NCBI GenBank assembly: GCA_016712595.1
Contig: JADJQT010000001.1
Location: 845,501-909,500, forward strand
From: Rhodospirillales bacterium
GTDB taxonomy: Bacteria > Pseudomonadota > Alphaproteobacteria > Rhodospirillales > Defluviicoccaceae
Direction of reading: 5' to 3'
Length of the DNA: 64,000 nt
Positions 35,473-45,676 of this stretch are shown in pieces. Positions within the stretch are counted from its first letter, which is position 1; every line of letters begins with the position of its first letter. A model generated the notes under the pieces. It worked only from the letters and a program-made list of their open reading frames with translations. It made no database searches and was not told the DNA's origin. The translations under genes were made by a program, and so were the position numbers.

Positions 35473-36815
35473 CGGAAGACCAGGTCCGAAGCCGGGGTAA
35501 GCGCGGCGAACATCGAAAGAAGATGGCCGGATATGGTGATCTCGCTGACCGGGTAGGCGATCTCGCCGTTCTCGATCCAAAAGCCGCTGGCACCGCGGCT
35601 ATAATCGCCGGTAACGCCATTGACGCCAAAGCCCATGAGGTCGGTGACGTAAAGGCCGCTGCGGATATCGGCGATCAGCGCCTCAGGGGAGAGCGGACCC
35701 GGCTCGAGGTAGAGGTTGGTCGCCGATGGAGACGGTGGGGATGACGCGCCCCGGGAGGCATGACCGGTCGAGCGCAGCCCGAGCTGGCGGGCGGAGCGAA
35801 GGTCGAGAAACCAGGTGGTAAGCACGCCGCCGTCGATCACCGCGTGCGGCTGCGAGGCGATGCCTTCGCCATCGAACGGGCGCGAGCGCAGGCCGCGCCG
35901 GCGCAGAGGATCGTCGATAACGCGGATCGTCGGAGCAAACAGCCGCTCGCCGAGCTTGTCGCCGAGAAAGGTGGTGCCGCGCGCGACCGAAGCGCCGTTG
36001 ATCGCCGAAGACAGATGGCCGAGGATGCTGCCGGCGACGCGCGGCTCGAAGATCACCGGCACCTGGGCCGAGCCCGCCTTGCGCGGCCTCAGGCGGCGCA
36101 CGGCCCGCTCGCCGCACCGCCGGCCGAGGGTGGCCGCATCTTCCAGATCACCGCGGTAAACGGCGCTGCTGTAGGCGTAATCCCGCTCCATCGCCGTGCC
36201 CTCGCCGGCGAGGACCGAGACAGACACGTTGTTCCACGACCGCTCATAGGCGCGGCGAAAACCGTTGGTTGCGGCGATGGCGAAGGCATCGTAGCCGCAG
36301 CCCGCCTCGGCGCCCTCGGAATTGCTCACGCCCGGAATCGCCAGTGCCGCGGCTTCGGCCGCCAGCGCCCGGTCGTTTGCCGCGGTGGCGTCGATCTCGT
36401 CCGACTCGCAGGCGTCGACGTCCGTGGCTTCACCCTGTCCGACCTCCGCGGGATCGGCGAGCCCGCAGAACGGGTCTTCCGGTACGACCCGGGCCATGGA
36501 GACGGCCCGGCTCACCATCTCGGCGAGCGCGTCCTTGCCGAGATCGGAGGAGGAAACGATCGCCTGCCGGTGACCGACGAACACCCTGAGGCCGACCACA
36601 GCCGATTCCGAGCGCTCGAGCGATTCCCGGCTGCCGAGGCGGCAGGCGACCGACAGCGAGCGGCGGTCGGCGAACACGGCGTCGGCCGCATCGGCGCCGG
36701 ACTGCCGCGCGGCGGCAAGCAGGCGGTCGAGAAGGTCGAGCGCCACAAGGCGCGGCCCCGGGCGCGGAGATGACACTGATGCAGCGTCAGCGGCCAATCG
36801 TTGTTTCGTATCCAT
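35415..36815 (-). CDS. pmbA: Metalloprotease subunit PmbA (TldE)
   Basis: PmbA pairs with TldD to form a heterodimeric zinc protease that matures modified peptides and degrades unfolded ones. The 466-residue protein has the family N-terminus with SLSVACRLGSRESLERSES. The C-terminal signature is YVTDLMGFGVNGVTGDYSRG followed by GFWIENGEIAYPVSEITISG. No HExxxH is present, as expected for the non-catalytic subunit. The frame is open to 36905; the ATG at 36815 gives the family-like start. tldD lies about 6.5 kb downstream on the other strand. Confidence 0.94.
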   Translation of the reverse strand: MDTKQRLAADAASVSSPRPGPRLVALDLLDRLLAAARQSGADAADAVFADRRSLSVACRLGSRESLERSESAVVGLRVFVGHRQAIVSSSDLGKDALAEMVSRAVSMARVVPEDPFCGLADPAEVGQGEATDVDACESDEIDATAANDRALAAEAAALAIPGVSNSEGAEAGCGYDAFAIAATNGFRRAYERSWNNVSVSVLAGEGTAMERDYAYSSAVYRGDLEDAATLGRRCGERAVRRLRPRKAGSAQVPVIFEPRVAGSILGHLSSAINGASVARGTTFLGDKLGERLFAPTIRVIDDPLRRRGLRSRPFDGEGIASQPHAVIDGGVLTTWFLDLRSARQLGLRSTGHASRGASSPPSPSATNLYLEPGPLSPEALIADIRSGLYVTDLMGFGVNGVTGDYSRGASGFWIENGEIAYPVSEITISGHLLSMFAALTPASDLVFRYGTDSPTVRIDGMTVAGR

Positions 36816-37019
36816 GATGGCGTATGGTATTCCTTCAGGCCCATTGGTGCGCAGCGTATCGCGGGAAAGTGACAAAGCGCGAATAGAGCAGGTTGCGCAC
36901 TGCAACGAAGAAACATTATCTGTCTTCGGGAACAGGTAGCCTGGCCGACGAACAGATACAACCCCGGGTCCCTGTGAGACGCGTTCGAACGGGCCTTGCG
37001 AACGTCTGCCTCAAGGGCG

Positions 37020-38912
37020 ATGAACGACATCTTGATGAGAACCAGCACCCTTCCGACACCCGAGGCGTCCCTCTCGGACGCTCGCCAGCCGCTCGAGTCC
37101 GTCGTTGTCCGCTTCGCCGGTGACTCCGGCGACGGGATTCAATTAACGGGTAACCGCTTTGCCGCGGTCACCGCTCTTGCCGGCAACGACCTAACCACGT
37201 TCCCCGATTTTCCAGCGGAGATCAGGGCGCCCGTCGGCACCACCTATGGCGTGTCCGCGTTCCAGATCAATTTCGGCGCCCGCGCGGTCAAGACCTCGGG
37301 CGACGCGCCGGATGTCCTCGTGGCGCTCAATCCGGCGGCGCTGAAGGTCGAATTAGGGCGATTGAAACCGGGCGGCATCGTCATCGTCGATTCCGGCGCA
37401 TTCAACGAGCGGAGCCTGCGTAAGGCCGGCTATGCCGCCGATCCGCTGAACGATGGCTCGCTCGCGTCCTACCGCCTCATCGCCATCGACATCTCGAAGA
37501 TGACCCTGGAGACGGTCAAACCGCTCGGCGTCTCGCAGCACGACGCGCTGCGCTGCAAGAACATCTGGACCCTCGGTCTGGTCTACTGGATGTTCGGGCG
37601 TGACCGCAAACCGACGGCGGACTGGCTGAAGAAGCGGTTCGCCGATTCGCCGCTCATCGCCTCCGGAAACATCGCCGCGCTCGATGCCGGCCACGCCTTC
37701 GGCGAGACCGCCGAGCTGAGCGGAGATATTCCCGGCTACTCGGTCGCGCCGGCGTCTCTTGATCCCGGTCTCTACCGGACGATCACCGGCGGCGAGGCGC
37801 TCGCCTGGGGTCTCGTCGCCGGCGCGCATCTCGCCGGCCTCAAGCTGTTCTTCGCCTCGTACCCGATCACTCCGGCCTCTCCGCTGTTGCATGCGTTGAC
37901 CAGCTTGCGCCGCCTGGGCGTATCCACCTTCCAGGCCGAGGATGAGATCGCTGCCGTTTGCGCCGCGATCGGCGCTTCCTACGCCGGTGCCATGGGCGTG
38001 ACCTCGAGTTCGGGGCCGGGATTGGCGCTGAAGGGCGAGGCGCTCGGGCTCGCCGTCGCCGCCGAGCTGCCGCTGGTTGTCGTCAATACCCAGCGCGCCG
38101 GCCCGTCGACCGGCCTGCCGACCAAAACCGAGCAGTCCGACCTCATGCAGGCGCTGTTTGGCCGTCACGGCGAGAGCCCGCTGGCCGTGCTTGCCGCCAG
38201 CGGTTCGTCCGACTGCTTCGAAACGGCGATCGAGGCCGTGCGCATTGCCACCCGCTACATGATCCCGGTGATCGTCCTCTCGGACGGCTATATCGCCAAC
38301 GCCGCCCAGCCGTGGCGCGTGCCGGACATCACCGCGCTGTCGCCGTTCCCGGTGGAGTTCCGCACCGATCCCAAGGGCTTCGCGCCCTATGCGCGCGATG
38401 CCGCGACGCTCGCCCGTCCGTGGGCGATCCCCGGCACGCCTGGCCTCGAGCACCGCATCGGCGGACTGGAGAAGGATCAACTCACCGGCGCCATCTCCTA
38501 CGATCCGGCCAACCACCAGCAGATGAGTGATACCCGGGCGGAAAAGCTCGATCGCATCGCGCTCGACATTCCGCTGCAGACGGTCGAGACCGGTCGCGGC
38601 GAGGGCCGACTTGCCGTCGTCGGCTGGGGATCGACCCATGGGCCGATCAGCCGCGCCGTTGTCTCACTCGTCGAGCGCGGCTACGACGTCGCGCACATTC
38701 ACCTGCGCCATCTCTCGCCGCTGCCGCCTAACCTCGGCGAGCTGCTGCGCCGCTACGAGACGGTGCTCGTGCCCGAGATGAACAAGGGCCAGCTTGTGCA
38801 GCTCTTGCGCGCCCAGTATCTCGTGCCGGCGGAAGGGCTCAACAAGATATCGGGCCAGCCGTTCAAGATTGCCGAGATCGAAGCGGCAATCCTCGCCCGG
38901 TTGGGTTCCTGA
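37020..38912 (+). CDS. korA: 2-oxoacid:acceptor oxidoreductase alpha subunit
   Basis: KorA with KorB oxidises a 2-oxoacid (2-oxoglutarate or pyruvate) to its acyl-CoA and reduces ferredoxin. The 630-residue protein is the fused gamma-alpha type. The gamma domain is N-terminal (VVRFAGDSGDGIQLTGNRFA to about residue 210). The alpha domain has LFFASYPITPASPLLHALTS, TFQAEDEIAAVCAAIGASYA and VVNTQRAGPSTGLPTKTEQS. A start at 37035 is also plausible. korB follows by 18 bases. This layout favours 2-oxoglutarate as substrate, but sequence alone does not settle it. Confidence 0.93.
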   Translation: MNDILMRTSTLPTPEASLSDARQPLESVVVRFAGDSGDGIQLTGNRFAAVTALAGNDLTTFPDFPAEIRAPVGTTYGVSAFQINFGARAVKTSGDAPDVLVALNPAALKVELGRLKPGGIVIVDSGAFNERSLRKAGYAADPLNDGSLASYRLIAIDISKMTLETVKPLGVSQHDALRCKNIWTLGLVYWMFGRDRKPTADWLKKRFADSPLIASGNIAALDAGHAFGETAELSGDIPGYSVAPASLDPGLYRTITGGEALAWGLVAGAHLAGLKLFFASYPITPASPLLHALTSLRRLGVSTFQAEDEIAAVCAAIGASYAGAMGVTSSSGPGLALKGEALGLAVAAELPLVVVNTQRAGPSTGLPTKTEQSDLMQALFGRHGESPLAVLAASGSSDCFETAIEAVRIATRYMIPVIVLSDGYIANAAQPWRVPDITALSPFPVEFRTDPKGFAPYARDAATLARPWAIPGTPGLEHRIGGLEKDQLTGAISYDPANHQQMSDTRAEKLDRIALDIPLQTVETGRGEGRLAVVGWGSTHGPISRAVVSLVERGYDVAHIHLRHLSPLPPNLGELLRRYETVLVPEMNKGQLVQLLRAQYLVPAEGLNKISGQPFKIAEIEAAILARLGS

Positions 38913-38930
38913 GATTTCCGGAGGTTAGAG

Positions 38931-39959
38931 ATGAACGTCGTCTCCCCCATCAAGCCTCGCACCGCCAAGGACTTCGCAACCGACCAGGAGGTGCGCTGGT
39001 GCCCCGGTTGCGGGGATTACGCTATCCTCAAGGCGGTGCAGAAGATGCTCGCCGATGTCGACGCCGATCCCGCGGCGACCGTGTTCGTCTCGGGCATCGG
39101 CTGCTCGTCGCGTTTTCCCTACTACATGGCGACCTACGGGTTTCATACGATTCACGGCCGCGCGCCGACGGTCGCTACCGGCGTCAAGCTGGTCAATCCC
39201 GAGCTTGACGTGTGGGTGGTCACCGGCGACGGCGATGCGCTATCCATCGGCGGCAACCATCTGCTACACGTGCTCCGGCGCAACGTCGATTTGCAGATTC
39301 TGTTGTTCAACAACGAGATCTACGGCCTGACCAAGGGTCAGTACTCGCCGACGTCGCGAACAGGCACGCGCTCGCCGACGTCGCCTACGGGCTCGGTTGA
39401 GCGGCCGGTCTCGCCCATCGGCTTCGCGCTGGGGGCGGGCGGCCGCTTCGTTGCCCGCTCGATCGATACGATGCAAAAGCACCTTGTCGACGTGTTGAAG
39501 CAGGCTCGCGCCCATCGTGGCGCCTCGTTCGTCGAGATCTTCCAGAACTGCATCGTCTACAACGACGCGGTGTTCGCCGGCTTCACCGAGCGTGACGTCG
39601 CCGATGCCAACCAGATCCTGCTGCAGGACGGCAAGCCGATGATCTTCGGCGCCAAGGGCTCACGCGGCCTGCGGCTTGTCCCCGGCAAGCTGGAGATCGA
39701 GGCGGTGACCATCGGCGAGAATGGGGTGAGCGTGGCTGACCTGCTCGTCCACGACGCCACGAACCGCCCACTGGCGGGCCTGCTGGCGGCGATGCAGCCG
39801 CCGGCGCTGCCGATGGCCCTCGGCGTGCTGTACTGCGATCCGGCGATGGCGCTGGGCTCGGCGGTCCACGCGGGGCTGGGCGAGCGCCAAGCGCCGCCGT
39901 CGGCGGACGAGCTCAACGCGCTCTTGCGCCGTGGCGATACGTGGACGGTTTCCGCCTGA
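38931..39959 (+). CDS. korB: 2-oxoacid:ferredoxin oxidoreductase beta subunit
   Basis: KorB binds thiamine diphosphate and an iron-sulfur cluster. The 342-residue protein shows cluster cysteines in RWCPGCGDYAIL and SGIGCSSRFPYYMATYGFH. The TPP-Mg motif is VVTGDGDALSIGGNHLLHVL, followed by ILLFNNEIYGLTKGQYSPTS. The start follows a CCGGAGG ribosome site. It forms an operon with korA and is followed by a ferredoxin-NADP reductase, a sensible electron-transfer partner. Confidence 0.95.
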   Translation: MNVVSPIKPRTAKDFATDQEVRWCPGCGDYAILKAVQKMLADVDADPAATVFVSGIGCSSRFPYYMATYGFHTIHGRAPTVATGVKLVNPELDVWVVTGDGDALSIGGNHLLHVLRRNVDLQILLFNNEIYGLTKGQYSPTSRTGTRSPTSPTGSVERPVSPIGFALGAGGRFVARSIDTMQKHLVDVLKQARAHRGASFVEIFQNCIVYNDAVFAGFTERDVADANQILLQDGKPMIFGAKGSRGLRLVPGKLEIEAVTIGENGVSVADLLVHDATNRPLAGLLAAMQPPALPMALGVLYCDPAMALGSAVHAGLGERQAPPSADELNALLRRGDTWTVSA

Positions 39960-40093
39960 GGGCCAGGGGTGCGTTGCCGCAGCCATCGTCGGTTGCGTGC
40001 CCGCCTGCAACCGTTCCGCTTTTATGGACCCTGGTTCCACGAGCGCGGCGGCGAGCGTCGCGGAAGTGGTTGCGGGGGCGGGGAGCCGGCTGA

Positions 40094-41464
40094 ATGACGC
40101 TGTCGGTCGCCATCATCGGCGCGGGTCCTGCCGGGTTTTATGCCGCCGAGTCGCTGCTGGACGTACCGGGTGTTCGCATCGATATCATCGAGCGATTGCC
40201 GACGCCCTTCGGCTTGATCCGCGCCGGGGTGGCGCCGGATCACCAAAGCACCAAGCAAGTGGTGCGGCGCTTCGAGCAGACGGCCCTGCAGGACATCGTC
40301 CATTTCTACGGCAATGTCGAGATCGGACGGGCGGTTGATCTGGACGAGCTTCGCGGGTTCTATGATGCTGTTGTCCTTGCTGTCGGCGCCGGTCTCGATC
40401 GGCCGCTCGACGTTCCAGGCGAGCGGCTCGACGGCGTCTACGGCTCGGCGTCCTTCGTCGGCTGGTACAACGGCCATCCGGACTTTCGCGACCTCGCCCC
40501 GCGACTGGGTCCTGGTCCGGCGGTCGTCATCGGCAACGGCAACGTCGCCCTTGATGTCGCCCGCGTCCTGGTCAAGTCCGAAGTGGAGATGGCGACGTCC
40601 GACCTTCCCGACTTTGCGCGCGAGGCGATTCGCGCCGGGGGCATCGCCGATGTCTTCATCGTCGGCCGACGTGGCGCGGCGGACGCGAAGTTCACCCGCA
40701 CCGAACTGCGCGAGATCGGCGCGCTTGAAGCGTGCGATCCAATCATCGATCCTGATGATATTCCCGCCCCCGCGGTCAATCCGGTCGATCGCGATGGGCG
40801 GCTGCGCGAAAAAACGCTGGCGGTGCTGCGCGGACTGGCGGTGCTGCGCACCGTTAAGCCGAAGCGGCTGCATTTCCGCTTCCATCGCGCGCCGGTGGCG
40901 ATCGAGGGCGACGATGCCGGAGCTGTGCGCGCCGTCCAATTCGCCGGCACGCAGATGAAAGACGGGCGCATCGTTGCCACGGACATGATCGAACGCATCG
41001 CCTGCAGCTTTGTCGTGGCTGCGATCGGCTACCGCACCGGGCCGATCGCCGGCATTCCCTTCGATGCCGATCGCGGCCTGTTTCCCAGCGATGACGGTCG
41101 GATAGCGCCGGGGGTTTATGCGGTCGGCTGGGCAAAGCGCGGTCCGACCGGCGTGATTGGCAGCAACCGGCCAGACGGCACAACGTGCGCGGAGCAGATC
41201 GCCGCCGACGCACCCGTGCTGGCGAGTCGGGGTCTCAAGCCCGGACGGGCCGCATTCGAGGCGTGCATGCGCGCGCGTGGTGTGCGCACCATCACCTTCG
41301 ACGACTGGCGGAAGATCGATGCGGCGGAAATCGCTGGCGCCGATCAACTGGCGCCGCGCCGAAAATTCACCAGCCTCGGCGAGATGCTCGCGGTGCTGGC
41401 CGAAAGCGGCAAACCGATCTGCGGGCCGGTGCCGCGCGCCGTGCGGTCTGATGGCGATTGCTGA
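40094..41464 (+). CDS. fprA: Ferredoxin-NADP reductase (adrenodoxin reductase type)
   Basis: The 456-residue flavoprotein resembles FprA/adrenodoxin reductases, which move electrons between NADPH and ferredoxin. It has the FAD loop IIGAGPAGFYAAESLL, the family segment PTPFGLIRAGVAPDHQSTKQ, the NADP loop VIGNGNVALDVARVLV and a late YAVGWAKRGPTGVIGSNRPD. It lies 134 bases after korB, and coupling with KorAB through ferredoxin is likely but inferred. The gene symbol is by family resemblance. Confidence 0.9.
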   Translation: MTLSVAIIGAGPAGFYAAESLLDVPGVRIDIIERLPTPFGLIRAGVAPDHQSTKQVVRRFEQTALQDIVHFYGNVEIGRAVDLDELRGFYDAVVLAVGAGLDRPLDVPGERLDGVYGSASFVGWYNGHPDFRDLAPRLGPGPAVVIGNGNVALDVARVLVKSEVEMATSDLPDFAREAIRAGGIADVFIVGRRGAADAKFTRTELREIGALEACDPIIDPDDIPAPAVNPVDRDGRLREKTLAVLRGLAVLRTVKPKRLHFRFHRAPVAIEGDDAGAVRAVQFAGTQMKDGRIVATDMIERIACSFVVAAIGYRTGPIAGIPFDADRGLFPSDDGRIAPGVYAVGWAKRGPTGVIGSNRPDGTTCAEQIAADAPVLASRGLKPGRAAFEACMRARGVRTITFDDWRKIDAAEIAGADQLAPRRKFTSLGEMLAVLAESGKPICGPVPRAVRSDGDC

Positions 41465-41506
41465 GACCACGTAACCGATAAGACGGACAGGAAAGGGAAG
41501 AGAGCG

Positions 41507-41926
41507 ATGACGGACTATGCCGGCGACGTGGCGCCTTCGAAGGCGTGGGAGGTGCTGTCTGGCGATCCGGACGCAGTGCTTGTCGACGTTCGCACGCCGG
41601 CCGAGTGGAACTATGTTGGCGTGCCCGATCTCGGTCGTGCCGGTAAAAAGCCACTCTTCCTGCCGTGGCTGTTGTTTCCCTCGATGGAGGTTAACCCTCA
41701 CTTTGTCGAGCATCTGGAGAAGTCGGGCCTGCCGCTGGAGGCGCCGATCCTGTTTTTATGCCGTTCGGGCGCGCGCTCGAAGTCGGCGGCGATCGCGATG
41801 ACGGCGCGCGGCTTTCAGCGCTGCTACAACATCACGTCCGGCTTCGAGGGTGATCCCGACCAAGCCCGCCACCGCGGTACGGTCAACGGTTGGAAGGTCG
41901 AGGGCCTGCCCTGGGTTCAGGGCTGA
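41507..41926 (+). CDS. Rhodanese-like sulfurtransferase
   Basis: The single-domain rhodanese of 139 residues has VLVDVRTPAEWNYVGVPDL, the active loop LFLCRSGARSKSAA with the persulfide cysteine, and GFQRCYNITSGFEG. Two tryptophan-containing segments near the end are normal for the family. It converges with metZ 19 bases away. A role in sulfane-sulfur supply is possible, but the donor and acceptor are unknown. Confidence 0.92.
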   Translation: MTDYAGDVAPSKAWEVLSGDPDAVLVDVRTPAEWNYVGVPDLGRAGKKPLFLPWLLFPSMEVNPHFVEHLEKSGLPLEAPILFLCRSGARSKSAAIAMTARGFQRCYNITSGFEGDPDQARHRGTVNGWKVEGLPWVQG

Positions 41927-41944
41927 CGGACGGCGCAGCTTCGG

Positions 41945-43150
41945 TCAACGCGCAGCGGCGAGCCCCTGATCGAAGTCCTCGATCAGATCTTCCACATCCT
42001 CGATGCCGATCGACAGGCGGACGGTGTTGTCGGCGATGTCGAGTTCGGCGCGCTGCTCGACAGTAAGACGCTGGTGCGTCGTCGTCGCCGGGTGCGTCGC
42101 CAGCGTCTTGGTATCGCCAAGGTTATTGGAGATGTCGACGATCTGCAGCGCGTTGAGGAAGCGGTAGGCGTTGTCCCGACCGCCGGGGATATCGAGAGTA
42201 ACCAGACTGCCGCCATCCTTCATCTGTCGCGCCGCCAGCGTGTGCTGCGGGTGGCTGGGCAGCGACGGGTGGAGCACCCGGCTGAGATCGCCGCGCGCGG
42301 CGAGATGCTGGGCGATTGTCCGGGCGTTGGCGCAGTGCCGCTGCATGCGCAGATCAAGCGTCTCTAGCCCTTTGAGCAGCAGCCAGGCATTGAACGGGCT
42401 CAGCGATGGCCCGGTGTGACGATGAAAGGGAACGAGAAAGGTCTCGAAGTAATCGGCGTCGTTGGTCAGGATGGCGCCACCGAGCGAGCGGCCCTGACCG
42501 TCGATGTGCTTGGTTGCCGAATAGACGACGATGTCGGCGCCGAGGTCGAGCGGCTTTTGCAGGATCGGCGAGGCGAAGACGTTATCGACGACCACCTTCG
42601 CGCCGGCGGCGTGGGCAAGTTCGCACACGGCGGCAAGGTCGATGATCTCGAGCATCGGATTGGACGGGGTTTCGAGAAACACGCAGGTTGCCGGACGGGC
42701 AAGGGCGCGTTGCCATTGCCCGAGGTCGCGGCCGTCGACGAGTTCGGTCTCGATACCGAAGCCGGGCAATACCTCGCAGGCGATGTATTGGCAGGAGCCG
42801 AACAACGCGCGCGAGGCGACGAGCCGGTCACCGGCGCGCATCTGGCAGGCGAGTGCGGTGAACACCGCGGCCATGCCGGTCGCCGTCGCCTTGCACAAGG
42901 ACGCGCCTTCGAGCAGCGCCAGGCGCTGTTCGAACATCTGCACCGTGGGGTTGGCGAACCGGGAGTAGACGAAGCGATCCCGCTCACCCTTGAACGCCGC
43001 TTCTGCTTCTTCCGCTGAAGCATAGACGAACCCAGACGTCATGAAGATCGCCTCGCTGGTCTCGTCATAGCCGGAGCGGCGCGCGCCGCCGCGGACCAGC
43101 CGCGTCGCCGGCCGCCATGCCTTCTCGTCGGAAAGACGTTTTGTCGCCAT
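41945..43150 (-). CDS. metZ: O-succinylhomoserine sulfhydrylase
   Basis: MetZ makes homocysteine from O-succinylhomoserine and sulfide in methionine synthesis. The 401-residue protein is a Cys/Met-metabolism PLP enzyme. It shows YSRFANPTVQMFEQRLALLE, FLETPSNPMLEIIDL, DNVFASPILQKPL and the PLP lysine in VVYSATKHIDGQGRSLGG. The FMTSGFVYASAEEAEAAF region fits MetZ better than MetB, though MetB cannot be fully excluded. A GTG at 43159 is an alternative start. Confidence 0.88.
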   Translation of the reverse strand: MATKRLSDEKAWRPATRLVRGGARRSGYDETSEAIFMTSGFVYASAEEAEAAFKGERDRFVYSRFANPTVQMFEQRLALLEGASLCKATATGMAAVFTALACQMRAGDRLVASRALFGSCQYIACEVLPGFGIETELVDGRDLGQWQRALARPATCVFLETPSNPMLEIIDLAAVCELAHAAGAKVVVDNVFASPILQKPLDLGADIVVYSATKHIDGQGRSLGGAILTNDADYFETFLVPFHRHTGPSLSPFNAWLLLKGLETLDLRMQRHCANARTIAQHLAARGDLSRVLHPSLPSHPQHTLAARQMKDGGSLVTLDIPGGRDNAYRFLNALQIVDISNNLGDTKTLATHPATTTHQRLTVEQRAELDIADNTVRLSIGIEDVEDLIEDFDQGLAAAR

Positions 43151-43356
43151 CACCTGCACCCGTCAAAGTTGGCGCCGGATACCGGTGGACCGCATTGTGG
43201 TCAAGCGCTAAATGCTCGGACGACCGCGATGGCAGTCGTGTGCCCTCGACGGACGCGCAATGCGCCACCATCTAAAAGCGGACCCTCGCCCTGCGCGATT
43301 ACTCGCCGCCAGCGGTGCAGACTGCCGATGAATTTCACCGATGGGCCGACTTTGAC

Positions 43357-44790
43357 ATGACATCGATCGCTGAAACCGACGACCTTTTTTTCAATCGCCT
43401 GGGCCTTGATCGCGCACGCCTCGATACGCTGATCGGCGATGCCCTGGTGCATGCCGACGACGGCGAACTGTTTCTCGAGTATCGCCAGTCGGAAGGACTG
43501 GTGCTCGATGACGGCAAGGTCAAGAGCGCGAGCTTCGATACCACCCATGGGTTCGGATTGCGCGCGGTTGCGGGCGAGGTGACCGGCTATGCCCACGGCT
43601 GCGATCTCGGCGAAGACGCGATCCGCCGCGCGGGCGAGGCGGTTGCCAGCGTGTGCGCTGGCGCTGGAGGTACCCTCGCGGTTTCACCGGCGCAAACGAA
43701 CCAGCGGCTTTACACGCCGGACAATCCGCTCGCTGGCATGCCGTTCGAAGCAAAGACGACGCTGTTGACCGAGATCGACGCTTATGCCCGCGCCAGCGAT
43801 TCCCGCGTCCGCCAAGTCGTGGCCTCGCTTGCGGGAGAATGGCAGGCGGTCCAGGTCATTCGCCCAGGCGGCGAGCGCGCCGCCGATATCCGTCCGCTCG
43901 TGCGCCTGAACGTTACCGTCGTCGTCGAGCACAACGGTCGCAAGGAGACGGGAAGCCATGGCACCGGCGGGCGCGTGACCTATGAGCGCTGGTTCGAGCC
44001 GGCGGCGTGGAAGGGAGCGGTCGACGAGGCGCTGCGCCAAGCACGGGTCAATCTTGACTCCGAACCGGCGCCGGCGGGCGAGATGACGGTCGTGCTTGGC
44101 CCCGGCTGGCCCGGCATTCTCCTGCACGAAGCCATCGGCCACGGGCTCGAAGGCGACTTCAATCGCAAGAAGACCTCGGCTTTTGCCGGGCTCGTCGGTC
44201 AGCGGGTGGCGGCGCCCGGGGTCACGGTCGTCGACGACGGGACGATCGCCGATCGGCGCGGCTCGCTCACCATCGACGACGAGGGCACGCCGAGCCAGTG
44301 CACGACACTGATCGAGGACGGCATCCTCGTCGGTTTCATGCAGGACCGGATGAACGCCCGGCTGATGGGCGGGCGGTCGACCGGCAACGGCCGGCGGCAG
44401 AGCTTCGCGCACCGGCCGATGCCGCGGATGACCAACACCTACATGCTCGCCGGAACCCATTCGCCGGACGAAATTTTGCGCTCGGTCAGGACCGGCCTTT
44501 ACGCGGTGGCGTTCGGCGGCGGCCAGGTCGATATCACCTCGGGCAAGTTCGTCTTCACTTGCACCGAGGCCTATCGCATCGAGGACGGCAAAGTGGGGGC
44601 GCCGGTAAAGGGTGCAACCCTGATCGGCAACGGTCCGGACGTGCTCACCCGCGTCGGCATGGTCGGCAATGATCTCGAACTCGATGCCGGCATCGGCACC
44701 TGCGGCAAGGACGGCCAGGGCGTGCCGGTCGGCGTCGGCCAGCCGACCCTGCGCATCGACAACCTGACCGTCGGCGGCACGGCCCTTTAG
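43357..44790 (+). CDS. tldD: Metalloprotease TldD
   Basis: TldD is the catalytic subunit of the TldD/PmbA protease. The 477-residue protein has the zinc motif HEAIGHGLEGDFN within WPGILLHEAIGHGLEGD. It also has SFAHRPMPRMTNTYMLAG and the C-terminal GTCGKDGQGVPVGVGQPTLR. A GTG at 43315 is in frame; the ATG at 43357 fits the family N-terminus. It is divergent from metZ with about 200 bases between them. Its partner gene pmbA is nearby. Confidence 0.96.
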   Translation: MTSIAETDDLFFNRLGLDRARLDTLIGDALVHADDGELFLEYRQSEGLVLDDGKVKSASFDTTHGFGLRAVAGEVTGYAHGCDLGEDAIRRAGEAVASVCAGAGGTLAVSPAQTNQRLYTPDNPLAGMPFEAKTTLLTEIDAYARASDSRVRQVVASLAGEWQAVQVIRPGGERAADIRPLVRLNVTVVVEHNGRKETGSHGTGGRVTYERWFEPAAWKGAVDEALRQARVNLDSEPAPAGEMTVVLGPGWPGILLHEAIGHGLEGDFNRKKTSAFAGLVGQRVAAPGVTVVDDGTIADRRGSLTIDDEGTPSQCTTLIEDGILVGFMQDRMNARLMGGRSTGNGRRQSFAHRPMPRMTNTYMLAGTHSPDEILRSVRTGLYAVAFGGGQVDITSGKFVFTCTEAYRIEDGKVGAPVKGATLIGNGPDVLTRVGMVGNDLELDAGIGTCGKDGQGVPVGVGQPTLRIDNLTVGGTAL

Positions 44791-44898
44791 GGCGAATTTA
44801 TCGATCCCCGGCGTGCGCTTTGCCGGGTGCTTTGCCGGGGCGCCTTATCCGGGCTTCTCGTCCGGGTGCGCGTGGCCAGGGGGCCGACCGCCAATGGG

Positions 44899-45483
44899 TT
44901 ACGCGACGCGGACGGGCGTGCGCTCGAGCAGGGTGACGAACTGGGCGAGCCACTTCGGATGCGCCGGCCACGCCGGGGCGGTGACGAGATTGTCGTCGGT
45001 CACCGCGTCGTCGATTGCGATCTCGCAGAACTGGCCGCCGGCGAGGGTCACCTCTGGAGCGCAGGCCGGATAGGCGGAGACACGCCGGCCGGTGATCACG
45101 CCCGCGGCCGCCAGGATCTGGGCGCCGTGACAGACCGCGGCGATGGGTTTTTTCTCGTAGTTGAAGTGGCGGACGATGCTGAGCACCCGCTCATTGACCC
45201 TGAGGTACTCGGGCGCGCGGCCGCCGGGAATGACCAACGCGTCATACTTCGTCTCGTCGATGGCATCGAAGCTGGCGTTGAGTGGAAAATTGTGGCCCGG
45301 CTTCTCGGTATAAGTCTGGTCGCCTTCGAAGTCGTGAATGGCGGTGCGCACCTTCTCTCCCGCCACCTTGCCGGGGCAGACGGCGTGCACGGTATGACCC
45401 AGCATGAGCAGGGCCTGGTACGGAACCATTGTCTCGTAATCCTCGGCAAAATCGCCAACCAGCATCAAGATCCGCTTCGCCAT
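44899..45483 (-). CDS. DJ-1/PfpI family protein
   Basis: The 194-residue protein has the class I glutamine amidotransferase-like fold of DJ-1/PfpI. It shows LMLVGDFAEDYETMVPYQAL, VIPGGRAPEYLR and the nucleophile elbow AAVCHGAQILAAA. The start at 45483 follows AAGGAAG; the longer open frame to 45765 is not supported. Members act as glyoxalases, deglycases or chaperones; the substrate cannot be told here. It converges with tldD. Confidence 0.9.
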   Translation of the reverse strand: MAKRILMLVGDFAEDYETMVPYQALLMLGHTVHAVCPGKVAGEKVRTAIHDFEGDQTYTEKPGHNFPLNASFDAIDETKYDALVIPGGRAPEYLRVNERVLSIVRHFNYEKKPIAAVCHGAQILAAAGVITGRRVSAYPACAPEVTLAGGQFCEIAIDDAVTDDNLVTAPAWPAHPKWLAQFVTLLERTPVRVA

Positions 45484-45676
45484 CGAGCGCTTCCTTCTTT
45501 GTCCCTGGCTTTGTCCCCAACATGCGGGCGACTGCCACCATCCGCCGTAGTCTAGAACGTTGCTGGCATCGATGCAGCCGACAATCCCCTCCGCCGATCC
45601 TCCGCCGCAGAGACGTAGCAGGCCGATGCGGCCAGCGATTGCCGAGGCCGCGCGACGGCGATATAAGAACCGCATC

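Noticed and set aside
40022..41713. 563-codon antisense ORF over the ferredoxin reductase
   Set aside because: It spans the whole fprA gene and beyond in the mirror frame, and its residues are a low-information Arg/Ala/Asp mix.
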